Assembly (NCBI RefSeq): GCF_000177675.1
Contig: NZ_ADGX01000008.1
Coordinates: forward strand, 36,708-100,707
Origin: Parafrankia sp. EUN1f
GTDB taxonomy: Bacteria > Actinomycetota > Actinomycetes > Frankiales > Frankiaceae
Length of the DNA: 64,000 nt
Direction: 5' to 3'
Position 1 is the stretch's first letter, and each line of letters opens with the position of its first letter. Of this stretch, positions 41,942-55,259 are shown in pieces. The notes below the pieces were generated by a model that did no database searches, had not been told where the DNA came from, and was given only the letters and a program-made list of their open reading frames with translations. Both the position numbers and the translations under genes were made by a program.

Positions 41942-42415
41942 CTAAGCCTCCCGCATCCCACCGGCGGTACCCGTACGGATTAACCCGAGGGCGATATCCA
42001 CAAGGCTGAGCCGGTACAGGCCGGCGACGTCCGCCAGCGGGATCCAGGCGGCCAAATCGGTGGTGCCGCCCACCTCGGACCGCAGCTCACCGCCGACGAC
42101 GTGGCCCGAGTACAGGATCCGCAGCCCGTGGAAGTCGGTGTTCCTGTCGGCCCAGAACTCGCGGATGGAATCGACGCCCAGCAAACCGGTGATCTCGACG
42201 TCGAGGCCGGTCTCCTCCTCGACCTCCCGAACGGCGCCCGCTTCCGGGGTCTCACCGTGCTCCAGCCCACCCCCTGGCAGGGTCCACCGCGCCGCGTCCG
42301 CAGCCACACTCGGACCCGTCCGAACCAGCAGCAACCGTTCATCCTGGACGCAGACCACGTAGGCGGCGATCCGCTGGTACTTCCGGGCGCCCCCACCACC
42401 CCCAGCAAGCCGCAC
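41942..42415 (-). CDS. NUDIX hydrolase
   Basis: A protein of about 157 residues with a complete NUDIX box: GGGLEHGETPEAGAVREVEE followed by ETGLD, which supplies the G-x5-E-x7-RE-x2-EE-x-G pattern that binds metal. The start of the domain (YQRIAAYVVCVQDERLLLVR) and the late IPLADVAGLYRLSLVDIALG are typical of MutT-like proteins that clean up nucleotides or related diphosphates. The start is uncertain: GTG 42415 gives the usual length, GTG 42430 has GGGAGG nearby, and the frame is open to 42505. Substrate unknown. Confidence 0.82.
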   Translation of the reverse strand: MRLAGGGGGARKYQRIAAYVVCVQDERLLLVRTGPSVAADAARWTLPGGGLEHGETPEAGAVREVEEETGLDVEITGLLGVDSIREFWADRNTDFHGLRILYSGHVVGGELRSEVGGTTDLAAWIPLADVAGLYRLSLVDIALGLIRTGTAGGMREA

Positions 42416-42678
42416 AAGCCCTCCCAGCACCGATTCGTCCGCCCAGGCCGATTCTGTTGCCGCCAAGCCCCCACAGACCACCAAACCCCACAACCACCCG
42501 ACCACCCCGCCGCCGTGGGCGGCCCCAGCGGACGCCCGAGGTGCTCAGCCCCCGCATCAGCCGAATCTCGCCCGCACGGCGCCCCCTTCGGCGATCCCGC
42601 ACCGCCCCGCCGCATCGCCAACTCACCCAAGAGGGGCAAAAAGGGCACAGAGTCGCCTGGCAACCCGCAAGAAAGAAG

Positions 42679-42706
42679 GATTTTGGTCGTCGGAGCGACC
42701 AAAATC
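42679..42706. repeat. Dispersed palindromic repeat, hairpin form
   Basis: GATTTTGGTCG and its exact complement CGACCAAAATC around a 6-base loop: an 11-bp stem built from the same core as the copies at 31200, 42843 and 55092. Confidence 0.65.
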
Positions 42707-42835
42707 GTCCACTCTTGCGACCCACCAAACCGGGCCACCGGGCCACCGGGCGCTCGGAGGTCCGGCCACGTTCGTGGAGTGCGAACCTCCCCGCCCACCA
42801 ACCAACGATCTTGATCGGCGCCGGTCCGCGACAGG

Positions 42836-42862
42836 TTCCCAACGACCAAAATCCTCAGATCG
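42836..42862. repeat. Dispersed palindromic repeat, copy
   Basis: GACCAAAATCCTCAGATCGT, one base pattern away from the copies at 31200 and 55092. Confidence 0.6.
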
Positions 42863-43094
42863 TGCCAGGCAGCAAAGGCTCCATCGCCCAAAGCCACACC
42901 GCAGGACCCGGGAGGATGCGACCAAGCAAACCCCATCAACCAGGCAACCCCGGCAACAGAACCCCCCAAATCCCCAGACCCACTGTTCTTCGGGGGGGTC
43001 CTCGTGGGGGGTCCCGGGGGGCTCGGCCCCCGACCAACATCCCGCGGGAGCCCGGGAGCCCCCACAGGGGGGCGAACACGCAAAGCCGATCGCG

Positions 43095-43168
43095 TGGACC
43101 TAGGTGGACTTGAACCACCGGCCTCTTCCTTATCAGGGAAGCGCTCTAACCGACTGAGCTATAGGTCC
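43095..43168 (-). tRNA. tRNA-Ile(GAT)
   Basis: A complete cloverleaf on the minus strand: acceptor stem GGACCTA/TAGGTCC, D arm AGCTCAGTCGGTTAGAGC, anticodon loop CTGATAA (anticodon GAT) on a CTTCC/GGAAG stem, T arm with GGTTCAAGTCC, discriminator A, no encoded CCA. It follows gyrA and the DUF3566 gene, as in other actinobacteria. Confidence 0.95.
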
Positions 43169-43241
43169 TTGGCTGTTGATGAGAGTACAGGATGGCGACA
43201 GCTGCGTGACGGCTGCCGCCATCCGAATTCTGGGAGATCTT

Positions 43242-44896
43242 CTACTGGTCGCTCAAGGTCACTTCGAGGCCGCCGATCATCTCGGCGCAGAGGTTGTAGA
43301 GGAGGGCGCCGAGGGTCGCGAGCGCTGTCATCAGCACCACGTTGATGGCGCCTACGAGCAGGCTGATCTGCATGGCGCGGCCGAAGGACAGCCAGTTGGA
43401 CACGTCGGTGTTGGTGCCGTTGGTGAGCGTGTCGGCGGCGTCGGTGACGCTGTCGAAGACGCCGATCGAGTTGAGCACGAACCACAGCACCGCGACGGCG
43501 ACCATCATGATCAGGAAGACGCACAGCGAGAACGCGAACGAGAGCTTGGTCACCGACAGCGGTTCGACCCGGGACAGGCGTAGTCGTGCGCGCCGGCCGC
43601 TGGCGGGGGGCGCCGTTCGGCTGCTTCCGCCCGGTCGCTCCGTAGTGGCTCGTAGCCGCCATGGTCGCGGCCGCCCTGCTGAGGGCTCTGGGGACCTCGG
43701 GGGCCGGCCTGGGGGCCGGGAGGGCCGAGCGGCCCCGGGCGGGACGGCATCGGGCCGTCAGGGGGGGCCAGCGGCTCGGTGGACAGCGCGCCCGGGCCGA
43801 GGCGGCCGGGGGGCGGTTGTACGCCTGGCGGCGTGCCAGGGCGGTCGTAGGGCGCGGTGCGGTCGGCGGGGGTGGGCCGGCCGGCCCCTGAACCGGCCCG
43901 TACGGGCTCGGGGGTGGGTCGGCGTTCCGCGGGCATCCGCTCGGTGACGGCGGCGCGGTCGGTCTTCTTCATGCTGTCGCCGCCGCGGTCGGTCGTGCTG
44001 CCGGTTCCGCGCCTGGGCAGGTTGGGTCGCACCAGGGAGATCGTGTCGGTGTCCCGCGGCCCGTCCAGTGCCGATGTGGGTCGGGCCGCCGGGGTCGCGA
44101 CGGTGCTCTGCGCATCATGCTTTCTGGTGGTGTCGGATCTGGACCCGTCTGTTCGGGCGGTGTTCGGCCCGGCCGCCGCGGCGGGGGTACGGGTGTCGGT
44201 GCCGGTGCGGGTCTTGGCCATGGAGGGCTTGCGAGGGTCGCCGCCGGCCGGGTCAGCTGGGTCGCCGTCCCGGGTGGTGGCCGTGGCTGTGGTCTTGGAT
44301 GTGCTCTTGATCGTGGTCTTGGCGGTGGTGGTCCGCGCCCCGGCGCCGCGGTCGGCGTCGCTGCCGCGGGGAGCCGGGGTGGCACGGTCGGTGCCGCCGG
44401 GCTTCCTCGCTGGCGAGGTACCGGAACCCGACGCGGATCCCGAAGTACCGGAGCCGGAACCGGAACCGGCGGACGAGCCGCCCTCCTTGGTGGGCTCTCC
44501 CGCCGCGGCGGCGCCGGAACGCGCCTCGCTCCTGGCAGCCCCCGGCGCCTTGCCCCGGTCGTTCGAGGAGCTGGAGTCGCGCCCGTTCCGCTGGAAGAAG
44601 GGACTGGACGCGCCTCCCGAGCCCGAGCCCGCCGAGCCCGCGGCTGATGCCGAGGGTCCACCACCCGCGGGGCGGCCGTCGTCGGCCCGGCTCTCGCCCC
44701 GGCCTGTCCCCGGCAGGGAGGAGCGCCTCGGCGCGTCGCTGCCGCCGTCGGCGGCGGCAGCGCTCGCGGCGTCCCCGGGCCGCCGGGTCAGGTCGGGATC
44801 GTCCAACCGGCCGGCGCCCACCGGTGACTCCTGGCGGCCCGGGGATGCGCGGTGGACGGCCGACCGGGCTGGCCGGTCACTTTGACTGTCGCTCAC
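43242..44896 (-). pseudogene. DUF3566 membrane protein with long disordered N terminus, frame broken at a C-run
   Basis: Two frames make one expected protein. From 44896 a 430-residue Ser/Pro/Gly/Thr-rich region (low complexity, no domain) runs to about 43610. There a CCCCCC run separates it from the frame coding RRARLRLSRVEPLSVTKLSF, then two membrane helices and LATLGALLYNLCAEMIGGLE, the DUF3566 signature. In the present sequence the first frame stops at 43550, and the second has no start before GTG 43553. One more C would join them. DUF3566 proteins follow gyrA in actinobacteria; function unknown. Could be a sequencing error, a contingency tract or real decay. Confidence 0.75.
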
Positions 44897-45002
44897 GGAT
44901 ACTCCCCGTCCACTCCTGGTCGCACGTGGGACTCGCCCGTCGGCCGTCCTGGCTGGCGCCGACGACGCGCGACGTGGCCGTCAGGCCGCCGGATCGCCGA
45001 AC

Positions 45003-47453
45003 TCAGGTGGCCGGCCCGTCCGACCCCGCATTCTCGCCGCTGCCGTCACTGTCGTTGGCATCAGCATTGCGCGCCACACCGACGACCTGCACACCGGCCT
45101 CCAGGTCGATGAGCCGTACGCCCATGGTCTGCCGCTGTGCCCGACGGACATCCTTCGCTACGGTACGCAACACACCGCCGTTGGAGGTGATGGCGTAGAG
45201 CTGGTCGTCCGGTGCGACGACGAGCGCTCCGACCAGACCACCCCGAGTTGATACGATCTTGGCGGTCAGAACCCCCTTGCCGCCCCGCCCCTGGACGGGG
45301 TATTCCGCCAGCGGTGTCCGCTTCGCGTAGCCGCCACTGGTGGCGACCAGCAGGTCCGCGGTGGTGTCCGGCACGACGACATCCATGGAGAGCAGTTCGT
45401 CCGAGTCGTCGAACCGCATGCCGATCACACCGGACGTAGCCCGCCCCATCGGGCGGAGCTGCTCGTCGTCGGCGTGGAACCGGATCGACTGGGCGTTGCG
45501 GCTGACCAGCAGAAGGTCGTCGCCCGGGGCGACGAGGCGGGCCGAGATCAGCTCGTCGTCGTCGCGCAGGTTGATGGCGACCAGGCCGCCGGCGCGGTTG
45601 GAGTCGAAGTCGGTCAGCGCCGTCTTCTTGCACAGGCCCCGCTTGGTCGCGAGCACCAGGTAGGGGGCCGCCTCGTAGTCCTGGATCGCCATCACCTCGG
45701 CGATCCGCTCGTCCTGGCTGAACGCGAGGATGTTCGCGACGTGCTGCCCCTTGGCGCTGCGGGCCTGCTCGGGCAGCTCGTGCGCCTTCGCCCGGTAGAC
45801 CCGCCCCTTGTTCGTGAAGAACAGCAGCCAGTGGTGGGTGGTGGTGACGAAGAAGTGCTCGACGATGTCGTCCTCGCGCAGCGCCGCGCCCTGCACGCCC
45901 TTGCCGCCGCGCTTCTGCGAGCGGTAGAGGTCGGTCTTGGTGCGCTTGGCATAGCCGCCACGGGTGACGGTGACGACGACGTCCTCGCGGGCGATGAGGT
46001 CCTCGACGGACATGTCGCCCTCGAACGGGACGAGGCGGGTGCGCCGCTCGTCGCCGTACTTCTCGACGACCTCCGCCAGCTCCTGACCGATGATCTCGCG
46101 CTGCCGGGCCGGCGAGGCCAGTATGGCCTCGAGCTCGGAGACCTTCGCCCGCAGCTCGGCGGCCTCGTCGATGATCCGCTGCCGCTCCAGGGCGGCCAGT
46201 CGGCGCAGCTGCATGTCGAGGATCGCGGTGGCCTGGATCTCCGAGAGGGAGAAACGCTCCATGAGCTGGCCGCGGGCGACGTCCGCCGACTCGGCGTTGC
46301 GGATGAGGGCGATGACCTCGTCCAGGTGGTCGAGCGCGATGAGCAGACCGTCGAGGACGTGCAGCCGCTCACGCGCCTTGCGCAGCTGGTAGCGCGTCCG
46401 CCGGACGATGACCTCGATCTGGTGCTCGACGTAGTACGAGATGATCTGGTCGAGCCGCAGGGTGCGGGGCACGCCGTCGACGATCGCCAGCATGTTGACA
46501 CCGAAGGTGTCCTGCAGCTGGGTGTGCTTGTAGAGGTTGTTCAGCACGACCTTGGCGACGGCGTCACGCTTGAGGTCGATGACGAGCCGCTGCCCGATAC
46601 GCGCGGACGTCTCGTCGCGGACGTCCGAGATACCGGTGATCTTGTTGTCACGGACCAGCTCGGCGATCTTCTCCGCGAGGTTGTCCGGGTTGACCTGGTA
46701 CGGCAGCTCGGTGACGACGAGCTGGGTACGGCCCTTGTTCTCCTCGACGTTGACGACCGCGCGCATCCGGATGCTGCCGCGACCGGTGCGGTAGGCGTCC
46801 TCGATGCCGTTGCGGCCGACGATCAGGCCGTAGGTCGGGAAGTCCGGGCCCTTGACGATGCCGATCAGGGCCTCGAGCAGCTCCGCGTCGGTGGCGTCCG
46901 GGTGGTCGAGCGCCCACTGCACGCCCTTGGCGACCTCCACCAGGTTGTGCGGCGGAATGTTCGTCGCCATGCCCACCGCGATGCCGCCGGCGCCGTTGAC
47001 GAGCAGGTTCGGGAACCGGCTCGGCAGGACCAGCGGCTCGGACGAACGGCCGTCGTAGTTCGGTGCGAAGTCGACCGTCTCCTGGTCGATGTCGCGCAGC
47101 ATCTCCATGGCCAGCGGGGCCATCCGGGCCTCGGTATACCGCATGGCGGCCGGCGGGTCGTTGCCCGGCGAACCGAAGTTGCCGTTGCCGTCGACCAGCG
47201 GGTAACGCAGCGACCAGGACTGGGCCAGCCGGACGAGCGTGTCGTAGATCGCCGAGTCACCGTGCGGGTGGTAGTTACCCATGACGTCACCGACGACGCG
47301 GGAGCACTTGAAGTACCCCCGGTCCGGCCGGTAACCGCCGTCGTACATGGCGTACAGAACCCTGCGGTGGACGGGCTTCAGCCCGTCACGCACCTCCGGC
47401 AGGGCACGGCCGACGATGACGGACATGGCGTAGTCGAGGTACGACCGCTGCAT
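45003..47453 (-). CDS. gyrA: DNA gyrase subunit A
   Basis: The cleavage and rejoining subunit of gyrase (816 residues from ATG 47453). The start [20 protein letters not shown], the breakage Tyr in [10 protein letters not shown] (about residue 106) and the quinolone-site [11 protein letters not shown] are intact. The C-terminal beta-pinwheel carries the GyrA-box-like SQKRGGKG. The true start is probably GTG 47515: GGAAGGA precedes it and it encodes VVDVLPPPP, after which one base is missing in a C-rich tract before [12 protein letters not shown], the usual family N terminus. As given, only ATG 47453 or a CTG is in frame. It introduces negative supercoils with GyrB. Confidence 0.95.
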   Translation of the reverse strand: MQRSYLDYAMSVIVGRALPEVRDGLKPVHRRVLYAMYDGGYRPDRGYFKCSRVVGDVMGNYHPHGDSAIYDTLVRLAQSWSLRYPLVDGNGNFGSPGNDPPAAMRYTEARMAPLAMEMLRDIDQETVDFAPNYDGRSSEPLVLPSRFPNLLVNGAGGIAVGMATNIPPHNLVEVAKGVQWALDHPDATDAELLEALIGIVKGPDFPTYGLIVGRNGIEDAYRTGRGSIRMRAVVNVEENKGRTQLVVTELPYQVNPDNLAEKIAELVRDNKITGISDVRDETSARIGQRLVIDLKRDAVAKVVLNNLYKHTQLQDTFGVNMLAIVDGVPRTLRLDQIISYYVEHQIEVIVRRTRYQLRKARERLHVLDGLLIALDHLDEVIALIRNAESADVARGQLMERFSLSEIQATAILDMQLRRLAALERQRIIDEAAELRAKVSELEAILASPARQREIIGQELAEVVEKYGDERRTRLVPFEGDMSVEDLIAREDVVVTVTRGGYAKRTKTDLYRSQKRGGKGVQGAALREDDIVEHFFVTTTHHWLLFFTNKGRVYRAKAHELPEQARSAKGQHVANILAFSQDERIAEVMAIQDYEAAPYLVLATKRGLCKKTALTDFDSNRAGGLVAINLRDDDELISARLVAPGDDLLLVSRNAQSIRFHADDEQLRPMGRATSGVIGMRFDDSDELLSMDVVVPDTTADLLVATSGGYAKRTPLAEYPVQGRGGKGVLTAKIVSTRGGLVGALVVAPDDQLYAITSNGGVLRTVAKDVRRAQRQTMGVRLIDLEAGVQVVGVARNADANDSDGSGENAGSDGPAT

Positions 47454-47744
47454 CTCGACTTCGATGCCGATGGGTTCGATGCGGTCGCCGGGGGCGGGGG
47501 TAGGACGTCGACCACGGGGTCCTTCCAGGCAGTGGGAGCGATGAGTCGGCGGGTGCGGGCCGGGCGCCGGGCCGCGGGGGGTGGCCCGGTCCGTCCCCTG
47601 GCGTCCGCGGGCCGCTCACTCGCGGATCCGCCGGGATCAGATCGGTTTCAGCTCGGTTCCAGCTCGGTGCCGGATCGGTGCCACCAGGCCGCCGGGCGGG
47701 GTCGGCGGGCCCGGTCAGCGCCCGGACCCCACCGGCGAACTGGC

Positions 47745-50146
<2,402 letters not shown>

Positions 50147-50911
50147 TCATCCGTACGTATCCCGCGGGCCACGCCCACCGCTCGTGGACATACCGCCATG
50201 ATTCCAGGAGGGCGCGGCCGGGCCCCGCACCGTGATCCGGCGGACGACGTGCGGTCCCAGCTCCTTGCGAAGGATCCCGAGAATCTGCCTGGACAGCATC
50301 CGCAGCTGGGTGGCCCAGGCCGTCGACTCGGCGACCAGTTCCAGCTCGCCGTCACGCAGCGAGACCGGCGAGCAGTGCGCGGCGATGTCCGGGCCGACGA
50401 GGACATCCCACCTGGCCAGCACCGACGCGTCTGTGGCCCGGCTCTGCCAGCCACGTTCCGCGACAAGGCGGGCGATCGACGAACCGACCACCATCGGCGT
50501 CCGCCAGTCGCGACCAGGTGCTGCGATACCCGGCAGCCGCGGGCGCGGCGGCGGATCACCAGGGCTTTCCCGCCCCCGCCGACCGGTGTCGTGCCCGCCG
50601 GAACCCGCACCGGTCTCGGCACCGTCACCGTCACCGGCACCGACGCCTCGACCCGATGACGTACCCGGGCGGCCCTGGCCACGCGCCCGGGCGTCCCGCT
50701 TCGCCCGGGCCAGCATCTCGCGAGCGAGGTCGGCGCCCCGCGCCACCGAAGCCGACGCGGTGGACGGGTCCGCGCCCGAAGCCGCGGCCGGACCCGAAGC
50801 CGTCGCCGGACCGGCGGACGGCTCTGCAGGTGACGCCGACGGCGATGACGACCGCCGTGATGACGACCGCCGTGATGACGGCCCTGCCGCACCGAACTGG
50901 TCAGCCGACAC
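50147..50911 (-). CDS. dciA: DciA-like (DUF721) protein
   Basis: A 254-residue protein. The C-terminal 110 residues are the DUF721/DciA domain: [40 protein letters not shown] and [20 protein letters not shown]. This fold recruits or loads the replicative helicase in bacteria without DnaC. The N-terminal 140 residues are disordered, rich in Ser/Ala/Gly, with [10 protein letters not shown] repeats. Start GTG 50911 overlaps the recF end by 11 bases. The order dnaA-dnaN-recF-dciA-gyrB is standard in actinobacteria. Confidence 0.9.
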   Translation of the reverse strand: MSADQFGAAGPSSRRSSSRRSSSPSASPAEPSAGPATASGPAAASGADPSTASASVARGADLAREMLARAKRDARARGQGRPGTSSGRGVGAGDGDGAETGAGSGGHDTGRRGRESPGDPPPRPRLPGIAAPGRDWRTPMVVGSSIARLVAERGWQSRATDASVLARWDVLVGPDIAAHCSPVSLRDGELELVAESTAWATQLRMLSRQILGILRKELGPHVVRRITVRGPAAPSWNHGGMSTSGGRGPRDTYG

Positions 50912-52202
50912 GACGTACCTCCCCGGAGCTCACCTCGAACCGCACCCCGGCCAGCTCGGCGGGGACGTCCGCCTCAACCGCCGCGGTCACCAGAACCTGC
51001 TCGGCCGGCGCGACGAGGGCGGCGAGCCGGGCCCGTCGTCGGACGTCCAGCTCGGCGAACACGTCGTCCAGCAGCAGCACAGGCTCCCGGTCGTCGGCTC
51101 GGAGCAGGTCATAGGAGGCCAGCCGCAACGCCAGGGCCAGCGACCAGGACTCGCCATGGCTCGCGTAGCCCCGGGCCGGCCGCCCCTTCACCGACAGCAG
51201 GAGGTCGTCGCGATGCGGCCCGACCAGGGTGACCCCGCGTTCGATCTCCTGGGAGCGGACCGCGGCCAGCCCGGTCAGGATGGCTTCGGCCAGCTCGGCC
51301 CGCAGATCCGAACGGCTGGGCCGGCCGCCGGGCCGCGCCGCGTCCAAGCCTTCGGCGCCTTCGGCCTGCCCGGCGCTCGGAGCCTGCCCGGCCGCCTGAT
51401 CCGTCGGCGCGGACGAGACGTCGGGAGCACCTGGAGCGAGCTCGGTGCCCGAGTCGGTGTGGCCGGTAGCTGCCGTCCGGTCGGGTACCGCCCGGTAGGG
51501 GACCGTCGAGCGATAGTCGACGTCGGTGGGCGAGTCCTCGCCGGCGACCGCCGCGTAGGCGCTGCGCACCCGTGGCCTGAGCTCCTCGACCAGCGCGAGG
51601 CGGGCCGCGAGCAGCTCCGCGCCGTGGTCGGCGAGATGACCGTCCCAGACGTCGAGCGTCCTCAGATCGCCCCGGCCGCCGGATCGACGCGCCGCACCGG
51701 CGGTTCGCAGCAGCGCGGACCGCTGCTTCAGCACCCGTTCGTAGTCCGCCTGGACGGCGGCCATGCGCGGCGAGCGGGCGACAAGCAGCTCGTCGAGGAA
51801 CCGACGCCGTTCGGCCGGATCGCCCTTCACCAGGGCGAGGTCCTCCGGCGCGAAGAGAACCGTGGCCAGCAGCCCGGCGACGTCGAGAGCCCGCGGTACC
51901 GGGGCCCGGTTCAACCGCACCCGGTTCGCCTTCCCCGGCACGATCTGGATCTCCACCAACGCCGCCCGGTCACCACGCACGATGCGTGACCGGACGACCG
52001 CCTGCGTGGTTCCCTCTCGCACAAGCGGAGCATCCGTCGCCACCCGGTGACTACCCAGCGTGGCGACGAATCCGATCGCTTCGATCAGATTCGTCTTTCC
52101 CTGCCCGTTCGAACCGACGAACGTCGTGACTCCCGGCTCCAGAACCAGATCGAGCCGTGGGTAGGACCGGAAGTCGGTCAGGGACAGGTGAGTGAGATGC
52201 AC
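50901..52202 (-). CDS. recF: DNA replication/repair protein RecF
   Basis: A 433-residue SMC-like ATPase for gap repair. Walker [19 protein letters not shown] (residues 28-45). Signature: [20 protein letters not shown], and [20 protein letters not shown]; Walker [14 protein letters not shown]. Compared with family members of about 370-400 residues it has an insertion near 255-300 (Gly/Ala/Thr-rich, [16 protein letters not shown]). It starts one base after the dnaN stop and overlaps dciA, so it is tightly coupled in the replication operon. Confidence 0.95.
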   Translation of the reverse strand: MHLTHLSLTDFRSYPRLDLVLEPGVTTFVGSNGQGKTNLIEAIGFVATLGSHRVATDAPLVREGTTQAVVRSRIVRGDRAALVEIQIVPGKANRVRLNRAPVPRALDVAGLLATVLFAPEDLALVKGDPAERRRFLDELLVARSPRMAAVQADYERVLKQRSALLRTAGAARRSGGRGDLRTLDVWDGHLADHGAELLAARLALVEELRPRVRSAYAAVAGEDSPTDVDYRSTVPYRAVPDRTAATGHTDSGTELAPGAPDVSSAPTDQAAGQAPSAGQAEGAEGLDAARPGGRPSRSDLRAELAEAILTGLAAVRSQEIERGVTLVGPHRDDLLLSVKGRPARGYASHGESWSLALALRLASYDLLRADDREPVLLLDDVFAELDVRRRARLAALVAPAEQVLVTAAVEADVPAELAGVRFEVSSGEVRRVG

Positions 52203-52203
52203 G

Positions 52204-53364
52204 TCACCCGTTGAGGCGAATTGGCATCAGCAGGTAGCGATAGTCGGGGATCTCAGTCTGGTCGTCGCCGCCCTTGCCCGTGAGGATCGCGGGCTTGTTC
52301 GCGGCCAGCGCGGGGTCCTCGTCGCTGGCGAAACCGATCCGGACGATGTCGGACTCCAGCGCGCCGAGCGCGTCCAGCAGGTATGTCGGGTTGAACGCGA
52401 CCGTGAGCTCAGGCCCGTCGTAGGTCACCGGCAGCGTCTCGGACGCCTGGGCCTCGCCGCCCGTGCCCGCCTCGAGGACGAGGTGATCGGGCGTGAACGT
52501 GAGCTGCACCGGAGCGGTGCGGGGCGCCACGAGGGCCACCCGCTTCACGGCCTCGGTCAGCGGCGCGATCTCCAGCTGGGCGATCAGCGGTGAGCTGTCG
52601 GGCAGCAGCTTGCGGTAGGGCGGGAAGGTGCCCTCGAGCAGCCGGGTGGTGGTCTGGCGGGTGTTGCCCGCGAAGCCGGCCAGGGTCTCCCCCGACGGAC
52701 CGGTTCCCAGCGCGATCGCCACCTCGACGCCGGTACCGGACAGCGACTTCGCGGTGTCGAGCAGGGTGCGAGCCGGCACGAGTGCGACGCCTGAGGCATC
52801 CGGCGTCGCGGGCCGCCACTTGAGCGTGCGGACGGCGAGGCGGTACCGGTCGGTCGCGGCGAGGGTGAGCGTGTCCCCATCGATCTCGAGCCGGACGCCG
52901 GTGAGGACCGGCAGCGTGTCGTCACGCCCGGCGGCGACCGCGACCTGCGCGACCGCGCTCCCGAACGCGGCGCCCTCGATGTGGCCGGTGATCTCCGGCA
53001 TCGGCGGCAGGGTCGGGTAATCGTCGACGGGCAGCATCGGCAGCGCGAACCGTGCGTTGCCGCAGGCGACGACGAGCCTCGTCCCATCGACGCTGACGTC
53101 GACCGGAGCGGCCGGCAGCGAGCGGGTGATGTCCGCCAGCATCTTGCCGTTGACCAGGCCACGGCCCTCTTCGGTGACGGTGGCGTCGACCTCGCCCTGT
53201 GCGGCGACCTCGTAGTCGAAGGCGGCCACCTTCAGCGCCGGACCAGTCGCGTCGAGCAACAGGCCGGCGAGCACCTGCAGCTGGGTGGTTGCCCGGCTCG
53301 GCAGGGTTCGCGCCGTCCAGGCCACCGCATCGGTGAATTCGTCCCGTTCCACGCGGAACTTCAT
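52204..53364 (-). CDS. dnaN: DNA polymerase III sliding clamp, beta subunit
   Basis: The 386-residue beta clamp with three homologous domains. It begins [20 protein letters not shown] and ends [15 protein letters not shown], the canonical C-terminal M-P-[IMV]-R-L motif. The hydrophobic cleft strands ([17 protein letters not shown]) are present. ATG 53364 is chosen over an open GTG 13 codons upstream because GGGAGGA precedes it and the family starts at MKFRV. It is the first gene on one side of oriC. Confidence 0.97.
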   Translation of the reverse strand: MKFRVERDEFTDAVAWTARTLPSRATTQLQVLAGLLLDATGPALKVAAFDYEVAAQGEVDATVTEEGRGLVNGKMLADITRSLPAAPVDVSVDGTRLVVACGNARFALPMLPVDDYPTLPPMPEITGHIEGAAFGSAVAQVAVAAGRDDTLPVLTGVRLEIDGDTLTLAATDRYRLAVRTLKWRPATPDASGVALVPARTLLDTAKSLSGTGVEVAIALGTGPSGETLAGFAGNTRQTTTRLLEGTFPPYRKLLPDSSPLIAQLEIAPLTEAVKRVALVAPRTAPVQLTFTPDHLVLEAGTGGEAQASETLPVTYDGPELTVAFNPTYLLDALGALESDIVRIGFASDEDPALAANKPAILTGKGGDDQTEIPDYRYLLMPIRLNG

Positions 53365-55259
53365 GGACACGTCCTCCCGTCGTTCCACGCCTGCCGTAGC
53401 CACGGCGAGCCGCGGAACCTGACATCACCGGTTGAGCCACCCAGCGCCGGCCGCCCGGATCGCGCCGCACCCGGAGACGGGTGCCGAACGACCACGGTGT
53501 CGGGCCTGAGCCCATCCAGCATCCCAGAGCCGGACCTGCGGATGACGAGCGGTCTGTGTTCCGAGGGTGGCACACCTGGCCGAGCACCGAGGACGGGTGC
53601 CGGTCAGGACGGATCCCGTCATCACGCGTCACCGCCTGCGCACTCGATCGGCGAGAGCAGCCCGGTGGCGCTGGTGGCTGGTTTCGGCGGTCGAGGGCCA
53701 GGGCAGATCCGACTTGCGGTTCGGCACCGACACGCTACCTCGTTCGCCCCGGGCACTTTCCGTGACGACCAGGTCCGCATCGAGCGCGCGCGTGCGTGCC
53801 CTGAAGTCGGGGACCACATCAAGATCGCTTCTGGGCGTTCATCCCCAGGCCCTACTGCTTCGAGCTTCTGATCTCTCCTTGAAGAAATTTGGTTCGTCGT
53901 AGTAGTAGGGGCTGTGGAAACTGTGGAAAACCGCTGTTTTCCCAGCTCAGGGCCCCTGAGCCCCTGTGCGCATCCTGGGGGTGGAGGTGTGGATGATCAA
54001 GGTACTTATCCCCAGGGCCCGATCGACTCCACAGCCGTCCCTCAGCTACACACAGTCTGTACACATGTTCATCCACTGGCTACCCACAGGTTAGGAGGCC
54101 ACTGTCCCCAGGCTTCTGGCGCCCATGGACATCCCGACCGCCGCTCCCGGCCTGTGCACAGAGGTGGGAATTGCTACTTATCCACAGCCTTCTCCACAAG
54201 GTGTGGGTAAAGGCCACAGTGGTCCCTCGACCCGATCGATGCGGAGTCGGCCTGGGAAGACCACAGCGTCTGCAGGGCCGAACCCGACATCGCAGGAGAG
54301 GGACCCGTTCAGGTGCCTCTGATCGGATTCACCCGGTATAGCGAATTAACATTTCATTGGCGAGTTGTTTCCACTTGGGTAACCAGTGGATGCCTCAGGC
54401 ACGGACGACGACACACGACGACACACGAGCAAGCGGCGACGGCACCCGAGCGGATGGCGACGCGGCGGGGCCATGGCGCGCCCACGTCCGCATCCCGAGC
54501 CGCAGCATCTGAGCGCCCGGCTGGCCGGCTGTCCCGGACGCCTCGGTCGCAGCGTGTGCCCAGGGCGCGCAGCGCTCGATAGCCGGTAGCAACCCGGACA
54601 TCGGCCGACTGGTCGACCCGGCCGGGACGTTCGCACATGGCCTGAGCCGGCTGCATGCCGGGGCGGGCCTGGGCGGAGGGACGGGCGAAAGGGATGCCGT
54701 GCGGAAAGACATGTTGGCAAGGACATGTGCAAAGGAACGTGCGTGTCGGCCGTCATGGTGGTTCAGCCCGCGACGACCGGGGTCGTCACATTTCAAGGAA
54801 CCGACCTCGTGGGTCCAGTGGGCCGTTTCCGAAAATCAATCCAGGGTGACCTAGGACTTGCGATGGTGATTTGTCCGAAGAGCAGGCGCATTGAATAGTT
54901 CGCCTGGGCGGCGAGGCACCCGCCGACCGACCCACCCCCTCGGTTTGAACGTGGGAGGTCGGAGGGTGAGAAATTCAGGATTTCGGTGGTTGAAGAGCCT
55001 TTGGCGTAGCCCGAGCCTCGGGCCACGGTTGCTGTCGAGCCGCGAGCCGGCGGTGGCGCCGAGCAAGATCTGAAGATCGTGGCTGCCAGGACGACCAAAA
55101 TCCTCAGATCTTCGAGCAGGCGACATAGTGCTGCCGCCCGATCACCGATCTTGGTCGGCGCGACCTTCGTCGGCAGGCTCTGGAACGACCGAAATCTTCA
55201 GGATCCTGCCGACGGGGGCAGGAGCGGACACGGTTCCACCGCGGCCGGTGGACAGCGCA
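53365..55259. other. oriC: dnaN-dnaA intergenic region containing oriC
   Basis: About 1.9 kb without a credible gene. DnaA-box-like sequences cluster at 53913 and 53922 (TGTGGAAA-type), 53988 (TGTGGATGA), 54006 (TTATCCCCA), 54178 (TTATCCACA, perfect), 54190 (TTCTCCACA) and 54202 (TGTGGGTAA). An A/T-richer patch (TATAGCGAATTAACATTTCA) at about 54338-54357 could be the unwinding element. The position between dnaA and dnaN is the standard origin site. The part near 55000-55215 instead has the dispersed palindromic repeats. Confidence 0.85.
55060..55215. repeat. Dispersed palindromic repeats, paired copies
   Basis: AAGATCTGAAGATC (about 55066), GACCAAAATCCTCAGATCTT (about 55092) and GACCGAAATCTTCAGGATC (about 55187). 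The first two are inverted relative to each other and can pair. Same core as copies at 31200 and 42843. They lie just downstream of dnaA. Confidence 0.6.

Larger units (their letters stand above)
42416..43094. other. Gene-poor stretch with palindromic repeats
   Basis: About 680 bases with no credible gene apart from a possible extended NUDIX N terminus. It carries two copies of the dispersed GACCAAAATC repeat and several runs of G or C near 42985-43030. Confidence 0.55.
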
